Numbered from the stretch's first letter, positions 1 to 8,713 are shown. The stretch: DNA of 47,675 bases from Planctomycetaceae bacterium (GCA_031267635.1 JAIRYX010000232.1:1-47675), one strand, 5' to 3'. The notes: generated from the sequence alone by a model not told the origin. Program-made: numbers and translations.

Positions 1-146
1 TTATTGGCTTCAATAATTCGGTTATTGGCTTCAATAATTCGCGTTGCGGCGCTGGAAACTCGGTTGCCGACGCCGACATTTCGGTTTATGACGCCAAATT
101 TTACGTTCACGACGTCAAATTTCCGGTTTCCGGCGCTCGCTCGAAG
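1..146. repeat. Decayed 21-bp tandem array (runs off left edge)
   Basis: Two consecutive 21-bp units beginning TTATTGGCTTCAATAATTCG are identical except for the last base. About five more diverged units follow in the same 21-bp register, most ending in a CGG-like triplet. The array is followed at about 152-180 by a G-rich motif (GAGGGACTCTTGAGAC) similar to the motifs beside the other 21-bp arrays in this window. No gene is apparent in it. Confidence 0.75.
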
Positions 147-582
147 AAAGATGAGGGACTCTTGAGACTTTGAGGGGTCGTTTTTTGATTTTTGAGTATC
201 TGCGTAACATGAGTTAGTAACTATTCAGTTACCTTGTTTTGAAGTTGAATTTTGGCATTGACTTGATTTTATGGATTTGCTATTCTATTGGCGATGAATT
301 GAGCAGATTAAATTGGTGACATTTTCAACGATCAGGCGGAGGTGAATTGTTCGTGTTGCGGAGTGCTGACGGTTGCCAATATCGTCAATACATGTTCCGA
401 CAATTATCCTTCAACATTGGAACACATCGCGACGTCTCTTATACAAAAAGACGGACACAAAGATATCGTCGGATTGTCTGGACACTTGCCTCAAACTAAT
501 GGGTAACTACTCAGTCGCTAAACCCCAATAAATCCGCTTTGAGCGACTGAATCGTTACAAAAAGAAAGCTCATGAGGAATCT
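147..582. other. Intergenic stretch with possible gene remnant
   Basis: Apart from the G-rich motif (152-180) and the palindromic repeat at 503-558, this stretch holds one short open frame, 342-506 on the plus strand. It has a GTG start and 54 codons, and reads like a protein fragment (NCSCCGVLTVANIVN). It ends within the repeat and no family is recognised. It may be a decayed gene cut by the repeat. No strong promoter was identified. Confidence 0.3.
503..558. repeat. Miniature GTAAC-ended palindromic repeat, copy 1
   Basis: The left end GTAACTACTCAGTCGCT is mirrored by the right end AGCGACTGAATCGTTAC, matching at 15 of 17 positions as an inverted repeat. It surrounds the shared core AATAAATCCGC. 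This is the shortest copy of the interspersed family also seen near 3028, 4092, 17829, 20104, 21185 and 40051. Confidence 0.7.
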
Positions 583-2988
583 ATGTTTTCTCTTTCACGA
601 TTCATTTTTGGGATTGTTATTTGCGGCGCTGTTGTAATTCATAACGCGGCGGCGGTTTCCGCGCAGGACATTGCCCCGCAGCAGATACGCGACGCCATGG
701 AAGGAGCGGTTCATTATCTTAAAAGTCGGCAAAATCCCGACGGCTCGTGGGCGGAGTGGAGAGATCAGCCGTGCGGAGCGACTTCGTTGTGCGCTTTGGC
801 GTTATTGAACGCGGGCGTTACCACAGAGGATTCGGCGATTCAGCGTGCAATGGAATATCTGCGGAAACTGCCGCCGGAACAAGTTGCAAAAACCTACTCG
901 GTTGCGCTGCAAACCATGGCTCTTGCGGCGGCGAATTCGGCAAATGAGATACCGCAAATTCAGAGAAATGTTCAATGGCTGGAGCAATCGCAGGTTCTGT
1001 CGGACAATCCCGAAAAGAACGGCGGTTGGAACAGCGATCCGCAAACGGGAGGTATTCCAGATAACGCCAGCTCGCAATATGTCATTCTTGCCTTGTACGA
1101 AGCGGAACGGGCGGGCGCGAAAATCAAGCCGGAAACGTGGCATCGAGCGAAAGCGTTCTGGGAAAACGGACAAAAAGCCGACGGCTCGTGGTTTAGCGAT
1201 CCGCTGGGAAAACGCGAAGGATCCGATCCGATGACTTGCGCGGGGATCGGTTCGCTGATGATTATTAACGGAATGTATGGAAGTCAATCCGCGTTTGTTC
1301 GGGACGATGTGATCAACTGTTGTCAGCCGGAAGAACAAAACGATAACGAACGGATTGAACGCGGATTTCGTTGGCTTATCCGTAATTTCACCACGACGCC
1401 GGGCGAATGGAATTATTATTACTTGTATTGCATGGAACGTGTCGGGCAGATTTCCGCGCAGCGGTTTATCGGGCAGTACGATTGGTTTCGAGAAGGCGTG
1501 CAGACGCTTTTGAAACGGAAAGGAAACGAGGCGAATCATTGGAAAGGCGACTACGGGTTCGAGACATACGATCATATTGCTACCGCATTTGCTCTGTTGT
1601 TTTTGTCGCGAGGAAGACGACCGGTGCTGATCTCGAAAGGACAATACACAGACAATCAAGCCGTTTGGTCGCCGCATCCGAACGATCTAAAAAATCTGAC
1701 AGAGTTTGCGATACGGCAATGGCGGCTTGAAATGACGTGGCAAAATATTGACGTCCGTAAAGCGGAAGTCGATGATTTACTTCAAACGCCGATTCTTTTT
1801 CTCTGTGGCAGTCAAAGTATTCTGAACGGTTCGCTTCAAGAGCAAAAGAGATTGGCGGAAAAACTTCGCGGCTATTTGGATGCGGGCGGATTCCTTTTTG
1901 CCGAAGCCGATACGGAAGACGATTCCTTTGACGCCGGGTTCCGAAAGCTGATGAAGAGCGTCTTTCAGAACGAAAGCGATTGCGAATTACGTCCGCTTGA
2001 GCCGGAACATCCGGTTTGGTCGATGGAAACCGTGATTCCCGAAGATCAACTTCGTCCGATGGAGGGAATTGATTACGGATGCCGGACGTGCGTGATTTAT
2101 TTGCCGCCGATACGGAACATACGTGATTCTCCGCCGCGTCCGGTTTCGCCGTCGCTTTCGTGCTTATGGGAATTGCAGCGTTTTCATTCGCGGGAAGACG
2201 CTTATGCCGAACACGTTCAGCATCAGATCGACGCCGCGTTGGGGATTGGCTTAAACATCGCGGCTTATGCGACCGGACGGACGCCGAAGTATAAATATGA
2301 AATGCCGTCAACGGCGGAAGAAAAACTGGCGGACTATCATCGGCGGCGAGGACAAATTCAGACGGCGATGCTTGATCTGCAAGGAAACGTCAATGCCGCG
2401 CCGCGTGCCGTTCCGAAACTGCTGCAACAGATTGCCGTGCAGTTGAATATTCCGGTGAATGTTCATCCGGTGCGAGTCTCGCTGGATCAGGACGAGATTT
2501 TCGACTCTCCGATTCTGTTTTTGCACGGACGAAACGCGATAGCGATGACGGAATCCCAGCGAAAGCAGTTGAAAAAATACATCGAGCAAGGCGGATTCCT
2601 TTTTGTCAACGCAGTTTGTTCGTCGAAAGCGTTTACGGAATCATTCCAAAAAGAGATGCAAGCGACGTTTCCCGACAAGCCGATGGCGAAAATTCCAGCC
2701 AATGATCCGCTTCTAACGGATTTCTGCGGCGGTTTTCCGCTTCAAACGCTGAATGTAAGAATGCGGGAGAAGACCGAAGAGCGCCGCAACCGGTTCGTCA
2801 CCCAACCGCTTCCGCCCGACTTGGAAGGAATTGCGTTTGACGGACGCTGGCGGATTCTTTTTTCACCGTATGACATAAGTTGTGCCATTGAAGAGACCAA
2901 CGAGACTCTCCAATACCAGGGCTACACGAAAGAAGACGCTTTCAAACTCTCAATCAACGCGATTCTTTACGCCATTGAGTATTTGTAA
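583..2988 (+). CDS. Secreted prenyltransferase-fold protein with two DUF4159 domains
   Basis: The product has 801 residues. An N-terminal signal peptide (hydrophobic FGIVICGAVVI, cleavage near AVSAQD) sends it to the envelope or periplasm. Residues of about 30-340 carry squalene-cyclase/prenyltransferase-type alpha-alpha toroid repeats, with signatures such as NPDGSWAEW and KADGSWFSDP. Two DUF4159-type modules follow, about 370-560 and 590-800, sharing the pattern ILFL.G, then GGFLF. DUF4159 proteins are common in planctomycetes, often near MoxR/vWA genes, and their biochemical role is unknown. Here the gene stands alone. The start is supported by GAGG five bases upstream. No catalytic cyclase motif (DxDD) was seen, so enzymatic activity is not claimed. 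Confidence 0.85.
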   Translation: MFSLSRFIFGIVICGAVVIHNAAAVSAQDIAPQQIRDAMEGAVHYLKSRQNPDGSWAEWRDQPCGATSLCALALLNAGVTTEDSAIQRAMEYLRKLPPEQVAKTYSVALQTMALAAANSANEIPQIQRNVQWLEQSQVLSDNPEKNGGWNSDPQTGGIPDNASSQYVILALYEAERAGAKIKPETWHRAKAFWENGQKADGSWFSDPLGKREGSDPMTCAGIGSLMIINGMYGSQSAFVRDDVINCCQPEEQNDNERIERGFRWLIRNFTTTPGEWNYYYLYCMERVGQISAQRFIGQYDWFREGVQTLLKRKGNEANHWKGDYGFETYDHIATAFALLFLSRGRRPVLISKGQYTDNQAVWSPHPNDLKNLTEFAIRQWRLEMTWQNIDVRKAEVDDLLQTPILFLCGSQSILNGSLQEQKRLAEKLRGYLDAGGFLFAEADTEDDSFDAGFRKLMKSVFQNESDCELRPLEPEHPVWSMETVIPEDQLRPMEGIDYGCRTCVIYLPPIRNIRDSPPRPVSPSLSCLWELQRFHSREDAYAEHVQHQIDAALGIGLNIAAYATGRTPKYKYEMPSTAEEKLADYHRRRGQIQTAMLDLQGNVNAAPRAVPKLLQQIAVQLNIPVNVHPVRVSLDQDEIFDSPILFLHGRNAIAMTESQRKQLKKYIEQGGFLFVNAVCSSKAFTESFQKEMQATFPDKPMAKIPANDPLLTDFCGGFPLQTLNVRMREKTEERRNRFVTQPLPPDLEGIAFDGRWRILFSPYDISCAIEETNETLQYQGYTKEDAFKLSINAILYAIEYL

Positions 2989-3027
2989 ACGCGGAACGCC
3001 AAATGCAACACGAAAAGTAAAATGTTG

Positions 3028-3090
3028 GTAACTATTCAGTCGTTGTCTATTGCGTTTTCAAATATTGTCCTCCAAAAACGAAATAATCAG
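3028..3090. repeat. GTAAC-family repeat end plus 48-nt shared module, copy 2
   Basis: GTAACTATTCAGTCG is followed directly by a module (TCTATTGCGTTTTCAAATAT, then CCAAAAACGAAATAATCAG). The same module recurs near 17829-17880 in the opposite orientation and near 20159-20205. It looks like a deleted or composite copy of the interspersed family. Confidence 0.6.
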
Positions 3091-3147
3091 AAATCCTCCT
3101 TATTACACAAAATCCGTTTCGACAAAACAATCGACAACCATGGATTT

Positions 3148-4038
3148 TCATTGTACCGGCTTTGATGTTCCGCCGCGATCCGCGACTTGATAACCACGAG
3201 GACCGAGAAATAGCGTGTATTCAAAATGATTTTGCACAAGAATTTTTCGTAGCAAATGAAAAGAATCGTAAGAATCCTGAAACATGATTACGTCAAAGGC
3301 AACGTGCGAGGAATCGAATTTTCTCAAACTCGCGAGCGTTTGAGCGTCCGACTGTTTTGTGTAATCGAAGCCCGTCCAAGGTTTCGGATACGTTTCAATA
3401 GAACTTCCGTTGTCAAACGCGGTAAATTGTTCATCGTTCAATCCTGCGCTGCTACCGTTGGGAAGCGTTTTGTGCCAGAAAAAGAGTTTGTCGCCCTGAA
3501 CGATTAACGCGACTTTCCGCTTGTACGACGCTTTCATACGCGGAAGTTGAATTTCCTGGATTTTGTCTTTGACTGCCGTGTCAAAAAAAATTCGCTGCTG
3601 CGTTTGATATTGTTCACGAATTTGTTCTAACTCGCGCAGCGTTTGATTCCACAGATTTTCTGCGTCCGCAATCGTTTTTACGTTCTCAATAATTGTCGCG
3701 GTTTGCAGCGTTTTTTGTTTGAGAAGCTCGCCGCGTTGTTTTTCCAAATCAAAAATTTGCCGAAGCAATTCGCTTTTGTCGGGTGCGGAATCATAAAATG
3801 CGACATTCATTTTTTGCAACTGCTCTTGTTCGGCAAGCAGTTCTTCAAGCCGGTTTTGCGACGCTAAAACGACGTCGGAAGGAACCGTATCGGCAATCGG
3901 TTTATCGATTTCGCCATGTTTGATCATTCGCGTCAACACGGCAACAAGAATCGCGATAAAAAGGATTCCGCCGAACGTGTTGCAAACCACGTCGAGAAAC
4001 AGTTCCAAACTTCCTTGAGGATTTTTTTTACGTCGCAT
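3148..4038 (-). CDS. TolR/ExbD/MotB-like single-pass coiled-coil protein
   Basis: The product has 296 residues. A short basic N-terminus (MRRKKNPQGS) leads into one membrane segment, FLDVVCNTFGGILFIAILVA. An aspartate at its start sits where TolR, ExbD and MotB carry the proton-coupling Asp. Residues of about 60-170 are heptad-like coiled coil, and the remainder is a soluble domain of no recognised family. It lies last in the minus-strand run, after the ExbB-like gene and a shorter paralogue-like anchor, and is separated from them by a repeat-bearing gap. Family knowledge suggests it partners a TolQ/MotA-type channel at the inner membrane. No peptidoglycan-binding OmpA-like motif is visible, so MotB proper is unlikely. 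The actual task is unknown. Confidence 0.6.
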   Translation of the reverse strand: MRRKKNPQGSLELFLDVVCNTFGGILFIAILVAVLTRMIKHGEIDKPIADTVPSDVVLASQNRLEELLAEQEQLQKMNVAFYDSAPDKSELLRQIFDLEKQRGELLKQKTLQTATIIENVKTIADAENLWNQTLRELEQIREQYQTQQRIFFDTAVKDKIQEIQLPRMKASYKRKVALIVQGDKLFFWHKTLPNGSSAGLNDEQFTAFDNGSSIETYPKPWTGFDYTKQSDAQTLASLRKFDSSHVAFDVIMFQDSYDSFHLLRKILVQNHFEYTLFLGPRGYQVADRGGTSKPVQ

Positions 4039-4091
4039 GATTTTTACCTGCTTAATTCACATTTTGGGGAGGGTTTGATTTATAAAATCCT

Positions 4092-4340
4092 GTAACTAGT
4101 CAATTCTCCAAGCCACATAAATCCGCACGGTAACTGGGTAACTACAGTTACTTTTGCCGGAAAAGATTACTATTGCCGCCCTTAATTTATAAAATTCCCT
4201 TAGTAGCCCCCAATAACTCGCCAATATACGCCCTTATTCCCTTATTTGTCGTTTACCATTCTCTAAAAAAAGGCATAAGGGCGAGGTTGAGGGCTTTGTG
4301 GGCTACTAAAGGAAACTTGATACCTTTATACATCACTACC
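4092..4340. repeat. GTAAC-family MITE-like element, copy 3 (right end decayed)
   Basis: It starts GTAACTAGTCAATTC with the shared core CCACATAAATCCGCACGG. Internal inverted arms follow: TTCCCTTAGTAGCCC near 4195-4209 against GGGCTACTAAAGGAAA near 4299-4314. It resembles the fuller copy at 21185-21519. A terminal inverted repeat at the right end was not found. The 590-bp gap between the two TolR-like genes consists of this element, an AT-rich stretch and the extended reading frame described at 4534-4632. Confidence 0.55.
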
Positions 4341-4533
4341 TCATTTCAAAGCGGAATAATGAGGTCATGATGCTAGTTGGTGGAAAATCCTTTTGCTGCT
4401 GAGGTTATTTTGTTAGGAAAATGAGGTAAAAAAGAGGTTGACGTTGACGTCTTCGTTTTTCCGATATTTGAAAATAAAAAATCGCCGTAAATAATGACAA
4501 AAATAAATAATCCAATCAAGTGAAGAGACGCTG

Positions 4534-4632
4534 CTAAAGTATTTCTCCGTTATGATTGACTATCCGAATCGCCGTATCGTTTCCCAGCACGTCAAATCCT
4601 GTTTGATAACCTGCCGTGCGAATCAAATTTTA
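4534..4632 (-). pseudogene. In-frame continuation of the upstream TolR-like gene beyond a TAA
   Basis: Directly after the TAA that ends the 239-residue protein, the same frame continues for 31 sense codons to a TAG (NLIRTAGYQTGFDVLGND). The text looks like the missing C-terminus: the protein encoded at 3148-4038 ends with a comparable HLLRKILVQNHFEYTLFLG. A single-base change would restore one open frame of 271 codons. This is either a real nonsense mutation, a sequencing error, or stop readthrough. Confidence 0.5.
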
Positions 4633-5349
4633 AAGCTGTTCATAATAACTTGCCGCCGCAGGACGCACATAAAAAACAAAATACTCTTTCTCTTTCGGAC
4701 GGCTTTTCGCCCAACTCAAAAATGAATTTCGCGTGCGAATTTCCGTTTGTCCTGTTTCGGAATCAACAATGTAAATCTCATTTTCATTGTTTCCGCAGAC
4801 CACTAACCAAGATTTCAAGCGATCTTCTTCCGCTCGCGAGAAAAAAAACGAATTGTCGGCAATGGCTTTTTCTTTCTGTTCAAACTGCCGTATTTTTTCA
4901 CGTAGCGATTGGATACGTTCCTGATTATTTCGAATCGCGGCGATGAGTTCGTCAAGTTTTTCTTTTTCACGTCCGATCTCTTCCGTATTATTTTGATAAT
5001 TTTCTAAATCTTTCTGCAAAGCCGCAATTTCCATCTGGAGTTGTTTTTGCCGAATTTTTATTTCATCTGCCGTGAAAAACAAGTTTGCGTCCGCCGTTTC
5101 TTGTCTTGACTGAAATTCGTTGTTCAGCGAATCCACTGTGATTTCCAGATCGCGAATTTGTTCCCGCATTTTTTCATGCGCCGTTTTCGTCATGGAAACG
5201 GGACTTTCCTGCGGGTTAATATTCTTATTGACTAATTTCACCACAAGAATCAACGTGATCATAATGATAATACCGCAAATGCAAAACATCACGTCTTGAA
5301 AAGAAAAAAACGAAATGGACGCACTGTTTCCCCGATTTCGTGCCGACAT
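4630..5349 (-). CDS. TolR/ExbD-like single-pass anchor, apparently truncated
   Basis: The product has 239 residues. The N-terminal segment SFQDVMFCICGIIIMITLIL has the Asp-led membrane helix typical of ExbD/TolR subunits, which energise a channel partner by proton flow. A long coiled coil follows (about 55-175, rich in E, Q, K and R) and then a small C-terminal domain. It begins two bases after the stop of the ExbB-like gene, with a good ribosome site (AAGGAGAAAAGGA), so the two are co-translated and probably form one complex. The frame ends at a TAA that appears premature. It shares layout, but little sequence, with the anchor encoded at 3148-4038. Confidence 0.65.
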   Translation of the reverse strand: MSARNRGNSASISFFSFQDVMFCICGIIIMITLILVVKLVNKNINPQESPVSMTKTAHEKMREQIRDLEITVDSLNNEFQSRQETADANLFFTADEIKIRQKQLQMEIAALQKDLENYQNNTEEIGREKEKLDELIAAIRNNQERIQSLREKIRQFEQKEKAIADNSFFFSRAEEDRLKSWLVVCGNNENEIYIVDSETGQTEIRTRNSFLSWAKSRPKEKEYFVFYVRPAAASYYEQL

Positions 5350-5351
5350 GA

Positions 5352-6245
5352 TTATTCCTTTTCTCCTTCAAACAGCGACATGCGAAGATGTTGAACGATG
5401 TGACGATTACAATATTCCGCGCAATCGTCGAGAAATTCTTCTTCGTTTTTGCGGAGCGCGGTTGCGGACAAATAAAGGAATAACGCCACAACCAGCGCGA
5501 GAAGCGTCGTATCGAACGCCGTCATCAAACCGGCGGTCACGTGCCGCAACGACTCGGCAATCGCTTCCAATTCGGAAGTCGATGTGAGAACGGAACCGAA
5601 ACTACCGATAGCTTGCGACAAACCAATGACCGTGCCGACAAAGCCGAACACGGGAATCGCCCAAAGAAAACCGTTGATAAGCGTGTAGCTGGTTTCCAGT
5701 GAATTTTCATCGCGTTCCGCATGCGATCGCAAAATGTCGTCCACATCGGAAATACGTCCGAGATTTTTCAAATTCGAGAGCGTTGAAATCATTCGATGAT
5801 ACAAAAGATAAGCGTGCGGTTCCGGCGCAATGGAATGAATCACCTGAAGCACAGAATCGGCGGTATTTCGTGAAATGATAAAGTCATGGATTCCGGGCAA
5901 CACGGAAAGTTTCAACGCTTTCTTTTGCTCGCGAAGTTTCAGCCATTTCACGCCGAGAATAACCAGCGTCCAGACGCCGAAAAATACAGTTGGATATTGT
6001 GTAAAACCGCGATTGGTACAAAGTTCGCTGACATATTTTATAGCATGGCTGACAAATTTTATGTCAGGAAGTTTCGGCAACAAAAACAGCGCGGTAAAAA
6101 AACAGCTCGTCGTCACAAACGCAACAAGAAAACTGAATCTCGGATTAACATTTGTAAATCTCGCCCCGCGAAAACCGAATCGTTGTTCAATATCGCTTTT
6201 GTGCCAAAATAATTTGTAATCATCGTCGAAGGAATTTTTCATCAT
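5352..6245 (-). CDS. MotA/TolQ/ExbB proton-channel family protein
   Basis: The product has about 297 residues from the chosen start. The ORF track begins at 6452, but that would overlap the upstream DUF805 gene by 205 bases. An ATG at 6245 lies two bases after that gene's stop with AAAGG nine bases upstream, so I prefer it. Four hydrophobic segments are visible (about 35-55, 85-103, 190-215, 238-266). The last two hold the family signature, with INGFLWAIPVFGFVGTVIGL followed by VTAGLMTAFDTTLLALVVAL. Such proteins form inner-membrane channels with an ExbD/TolR/MotB partner, and two candidate partners lie downstream. No TonB, Tol or flagellar genes are near, so the classical systems are not indicated. 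Confidence 0.8.
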   Translation of the reverse strand: MMKNSFDDDYKLFWHKSDIEQRFGFRGARFTNVNPRFSFLVAFVTTSCFFTALFLLPKLPDIKFVSHAIKYVSELCTNRGFTQYPTVFFGVWTLVILGVKWLKLREQKKALKLSVLPGIHDFIISRNTADSVLQVIHSIAPEPHAYLLYHRMISTLSNLKNLGRISDVDDILRSHAERDENSLETSYTLINGFLWAIPVFGFVGTVIGLSQAIGSFGSVLTSTSELEAIAESLRHVTAGLMTAFDTTLLALVVALFLYLSATALRKNEEEFLDDCAEYCNRHIVQHLRMSLFEGEKE

Positions 6246-6247
6246 TT

Positions 6248-7171
6248 TCACATACCTTTCGGATTCGGTCCATATTTGTTGGAACCGGGTTGACTGTCCA
6301 TAAGACAAAAAATCAAAAGAATTATTTGACCTATGCCAATCAACAAAAGTAACGATAACCATCCGCTGTTTCCTGTATCGTGCAGGCGACGAACGAGTAA
6401 AGCCAACCCAGGGACGACAATTGCCAAACAATAAATTATATACACTCCCCATAAAAGGAATGTCAAATACACTAAAATAGGTGAAGCCGTTTCATCATCA
6501 AGAGTTCCGACTAAAAGTATCAAAAAAAATGAAACAATGCCAACGGATAAAGCAACAAAAAGATTGATGAGTTGAAACCACCAATATTCTTTACGCCTTG
6601 ATCGTCCTTCAAATTGTGCGTATTTTTGCAAAACATCCAAATATCCGGTTTTATCGGAATTATCCGCTTGCGAATACGAATTGTATGGTGGTGACATATA
6701 ATTGGCTTGATAATTTTGTCCCATGTTAGGTGAAGGAAATGGCGGCGTAAAATATCTGGAAAATATCGGAATTGTTTTTAGCTGCTGCGCATTTTGTCCT
6801 TGCTGCCAAATCAATGAATCGGCACGAAGCTGACCGGTTTGAATCAACTGAACAATCGCGTTTCCCGCAACCGGTCCGAATCCTGCCTGACCGTCGATAC
6901 TGTAATACCATAATCCGGGGATTTGCGGTTCATTGATCGGCGGTTCGTTGATCGGTTGTTGAGGTTGCGAATAGGGGTTTTGCGGCAATGATTGCGCAGG
7001 CGTTGCGTTTTTAGGGAAAAATTCTTCATTTTCTCCCGCGTTCATCCAATTGATACGGTCTTGCGATATTTCATTATTTCGCCCGATTTGACCGCTTTTT
7101 ATCATCCCTTGAATTTGTACGTTTTCAAACGGACCAAATGCTTTGCCGCGAATTTTGACATAATATGACAT
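6248..7171 (-). CDS. Double GYF_2 domain, DUF805 membrane protein
   Basis: The product has 307 residues. Two GYF_2 (DUF4339) modules are seen at about 1-50 (YYVKIRGKAFGPF) and 85-140 (WYYSIDGQAGFGPV). A Pro/Gln/Asn-rich linker follows, then a DUF805 region (about 175-300) with RKEYWWFQL, several membrane helices and the characteristic RRLHDTGNSGW. GYF_2 modules are thought to act as adaptors for peptide or protein binding, and DUF805 is a membrane domain of unknown activity. The first 110 or so residues closely match the next upstream gene, showing a duplication with a swapped C-terminal half. A GGAG site precedes the start. It lies two bases before the ExbB-like gene. Confidence 0.85.
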   Translation of the reverse strand: MSYYVKIRGKAFGPFENVQIQGMIKSGQIGRNNEISQDRINWMNAGENEEFFPKNATPAQSLPQNPYSQPQQPINEPPINEPQIPGLWYYSIDGQAGFGPVAGNAIVQLIQTGQLRADSLIWQQGQNAQQLKTIPIFSRYFTPPFPSPNMGQNYQANYMSPPYNSYSQADNSDKTGYLDVLQKYAQFEGRSRRKEYWWFQLINLFVALSVGIVSFFLILLVGTLDDETASPILVYLTFLLWGVYIIYCLAIVVPGLALLVRRLHDTGNSGWLSLLLLIGIGQIILLIFCLMDSQPGSNKYGPNPKGM

Positions 7172-7204
7172 TGCTATTTCTCCAAAATTTTTGTTAAATT
7201 GTTA

Positions 7205-8578
7205 TTATGATATTACCAGTGGATGCGGTTCCATATAAGAACGTACTTTTATACAGTAACCGTAAAATAAAACGAAACTTGCCACCGCAATAAATGCGGG
7301 ATATGTAGGTTGCAGTATAAACAACCAGTCATAAAATCCATGTAAGAATGCTGTAATTCCCAACCCTAACGGTAAATACAGAAAAACACGCCGTGGAAAT
7401 TGATAAGACATTGCTATAAAGTAAGAAAAAATTCCTGACCAAACAGCATGTCCAAATACACATGTTAGTGAACGTAACATAACAAGTATCATTGCACTCA
7501 TAATTCCATCTATTATTGTATGTATGACGTCTTCTGCATTTTGGGCGTCATCCAATTTTAGAAGTGTTTTGATAATATGGTTTTCAACATATTGTTTATT
7601 TTCATAGACACTAAAGCCCAAACCGGAAAAAACACCAATCAACAATATCATTGTCAAACTTGGTTTCTTTTGACAGATAAGCATAACAATCATATAAATT
7701 CCGACCGGAGCTATTTTACAAAGTTCTTCACAAATTCCGACGCCAAAAATAAATCCTAGTAGTGAAAGTATTAAATTGTCGTGTTCTGTTATTCGCATAT
7801 AGAGATTTGTCAAAGGAAGAAGAAAAGCGAGACCAATTATTCCTGTAAAAAACATAGCGGTAATGGGAATGTAAAGTTTATCATTGGACTTTATGACCAA
7901 TGAGCGGAATATTCCTCCCCAGAGAAAACCGAAGAAAAATAACATACCTACTAATGGTAAATAACCGCTTGGATCATCAACAGATATTATCACAAGCGGT
8001 AAAACGCCAAGTACCATTACCACCCAAAATATTGGTGACAATAATATTTTTTGGATATTTTCTGCTGTAAACAAAAACACATCGCTTATTTTTTCTCTTG
8101 GAATGTCGGTAATTGACGGTGTTGGAATGCTTGGTGGAACATTCGGCTGAACGTTTTGCGAAACACCGGAATAAACCGAAGTGTTAGGAGGATAAAACAC
8201 GCTATGAAACGCTGGAATACGTTGCGCTTGTTCCGGTTGACCGTTTTCTTGCCATAACAAAGAATTTGCAAGGATTTGTCCTGAACGTATCATTTGCGCA
8301 ATTGTCGAGCCGGCATAAGGTCCATATCCGGTTTGACCGTCATTGCTGTAATACCACTGTCCCGGAATTTGCGGTTCCGTAGCGGGAGGTTGTGGAATAC
8401 TTTGTGCAGCCGCCGTTTTCGGAAACAACATCTCATTTTCTTCCGCGCGTGTCCAATTCACACGGTCTTGTGAAATTTCAGTTGTTTTACCGACTTTACC
8501 TTTTTGGATTAAATCCTGAATCTGCACATCATCAAACGGTCCAAACGCTTTACCGCGAATTTTGACATAATATGCCAT
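7205..8578 (-). CDS. Double GYF_2 domain, PrsW-family intramembrane metalloprotease
   Basis: The product has 457 residues. GYF_2 modules lie at about 1-52 (YYVKIRGKAFGPFDD) and 73-125 (WYYSNDGQTGYGPY). A multi-pass membrane region follows, with PrsW hallmarks at about 255-440: GICEELCKI (EExxK), GLGFSVYEN, FGHAVWSG and LHGFYDWL, which together supply the Glu, His and Asp metal-site residues. PrsW in Bacillus cleaves an anti-sigma factor, so a regulated membrane cleavage is plausible here, with the GYF_2 modules recruiting the partner. It is 33 bases upstream of its GYF_2/DUF805 relative and probably in one transcript. The substrate is unknown. The sigma/anti-sigma pair at 18.4 kb is one conceivable target, but this is speculation. 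Confidence 0.85.
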   Translation of the reverse strand: MAYYVKIRGKAFGPFDDVQIQDLIQKGKVGKTTEISQDRVNWTRAEENEMLFPKTAAAQSIPQPPATEPQIPGQWYYSNDGQTGYGPYAGSTIAQMIRSGQILANSLLWQENGQPEQAQRIPAFHSVFYPPNTSVYSGVSQNVQPNVPPSIPTPSITDIPREKISDVFLFTAENIQKILLSPIFWVVMVLGVLPLVIISVDDPSGYLPLVGMLFFFGFLWGGIFRSLVIKSNDKLYIPITAMFFTGIIGLAFLLPLTNLYMRITEHDNLILSLLGFIFGVGICEELCKIAPVGIYMIVMLICQKKPSLTMILLIGVFSGLGFSVYENKQYVENHIIKTLLKLDDAQNAEDVIHTIIDGIMSAMILVMLRSLTCVFGHAVWSGIFSYFIAMSYQFPRRVFLYLPLGLGITAFLHGFYDWLFILQPTYPAFIAVASFVLFYGYCIKVRSYMEPHPLVIS

Positions 8579-8678
8579 TGTTGTCTCTCTGTTGTTGAGA
8601 ATTATTGAATTTTTGTTTTGACTGGATTTATGTTGGCATCATATGTTCCTCGTACTTGAACATTCGATTTTCGTTTAA

Positions 8679-8713
8679 AGAGGGACGTTAAGGACGAGAG
8701 GGACTTTGTGGAC
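8679..8713. repeat. G-rich bracket motif left of array
   Basis: AGGGACGTTAAGGACGAGAG, then GGGACTTTGTGGAC. It is matched in inverted orientation at 9143-9171 on the other side of the 21-bp array. A direct repeat (CTTGAACATT then GATTTT) also occurs on both sides, near 8655 and 9111. Confidence 0.5.

Noticed and set aside
342-506. 54-codon frame in the first intergenic region
   Set aside because: The text is protein-like, but there is no family match, only a GTG start, and it ends inside a repeat. It is recorded only as a possible remnant.
802-2311. Antisense ORFs of 291 and 243 codons under the DUF4159 gene
   Set aside because: They are shadows of a well-supported gene on the other strand, rich in Arg and Cys with no recognisable domain.
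3148-6245. Zorya defence system (ZorA/ZorB)
   Set aside because: An ExbB/MotA-like gene sits with Asp-led anchors, but the anchors lack a visible peptidoglycan-binding domain and there is no ZorC or ZorD-type gene beside them.
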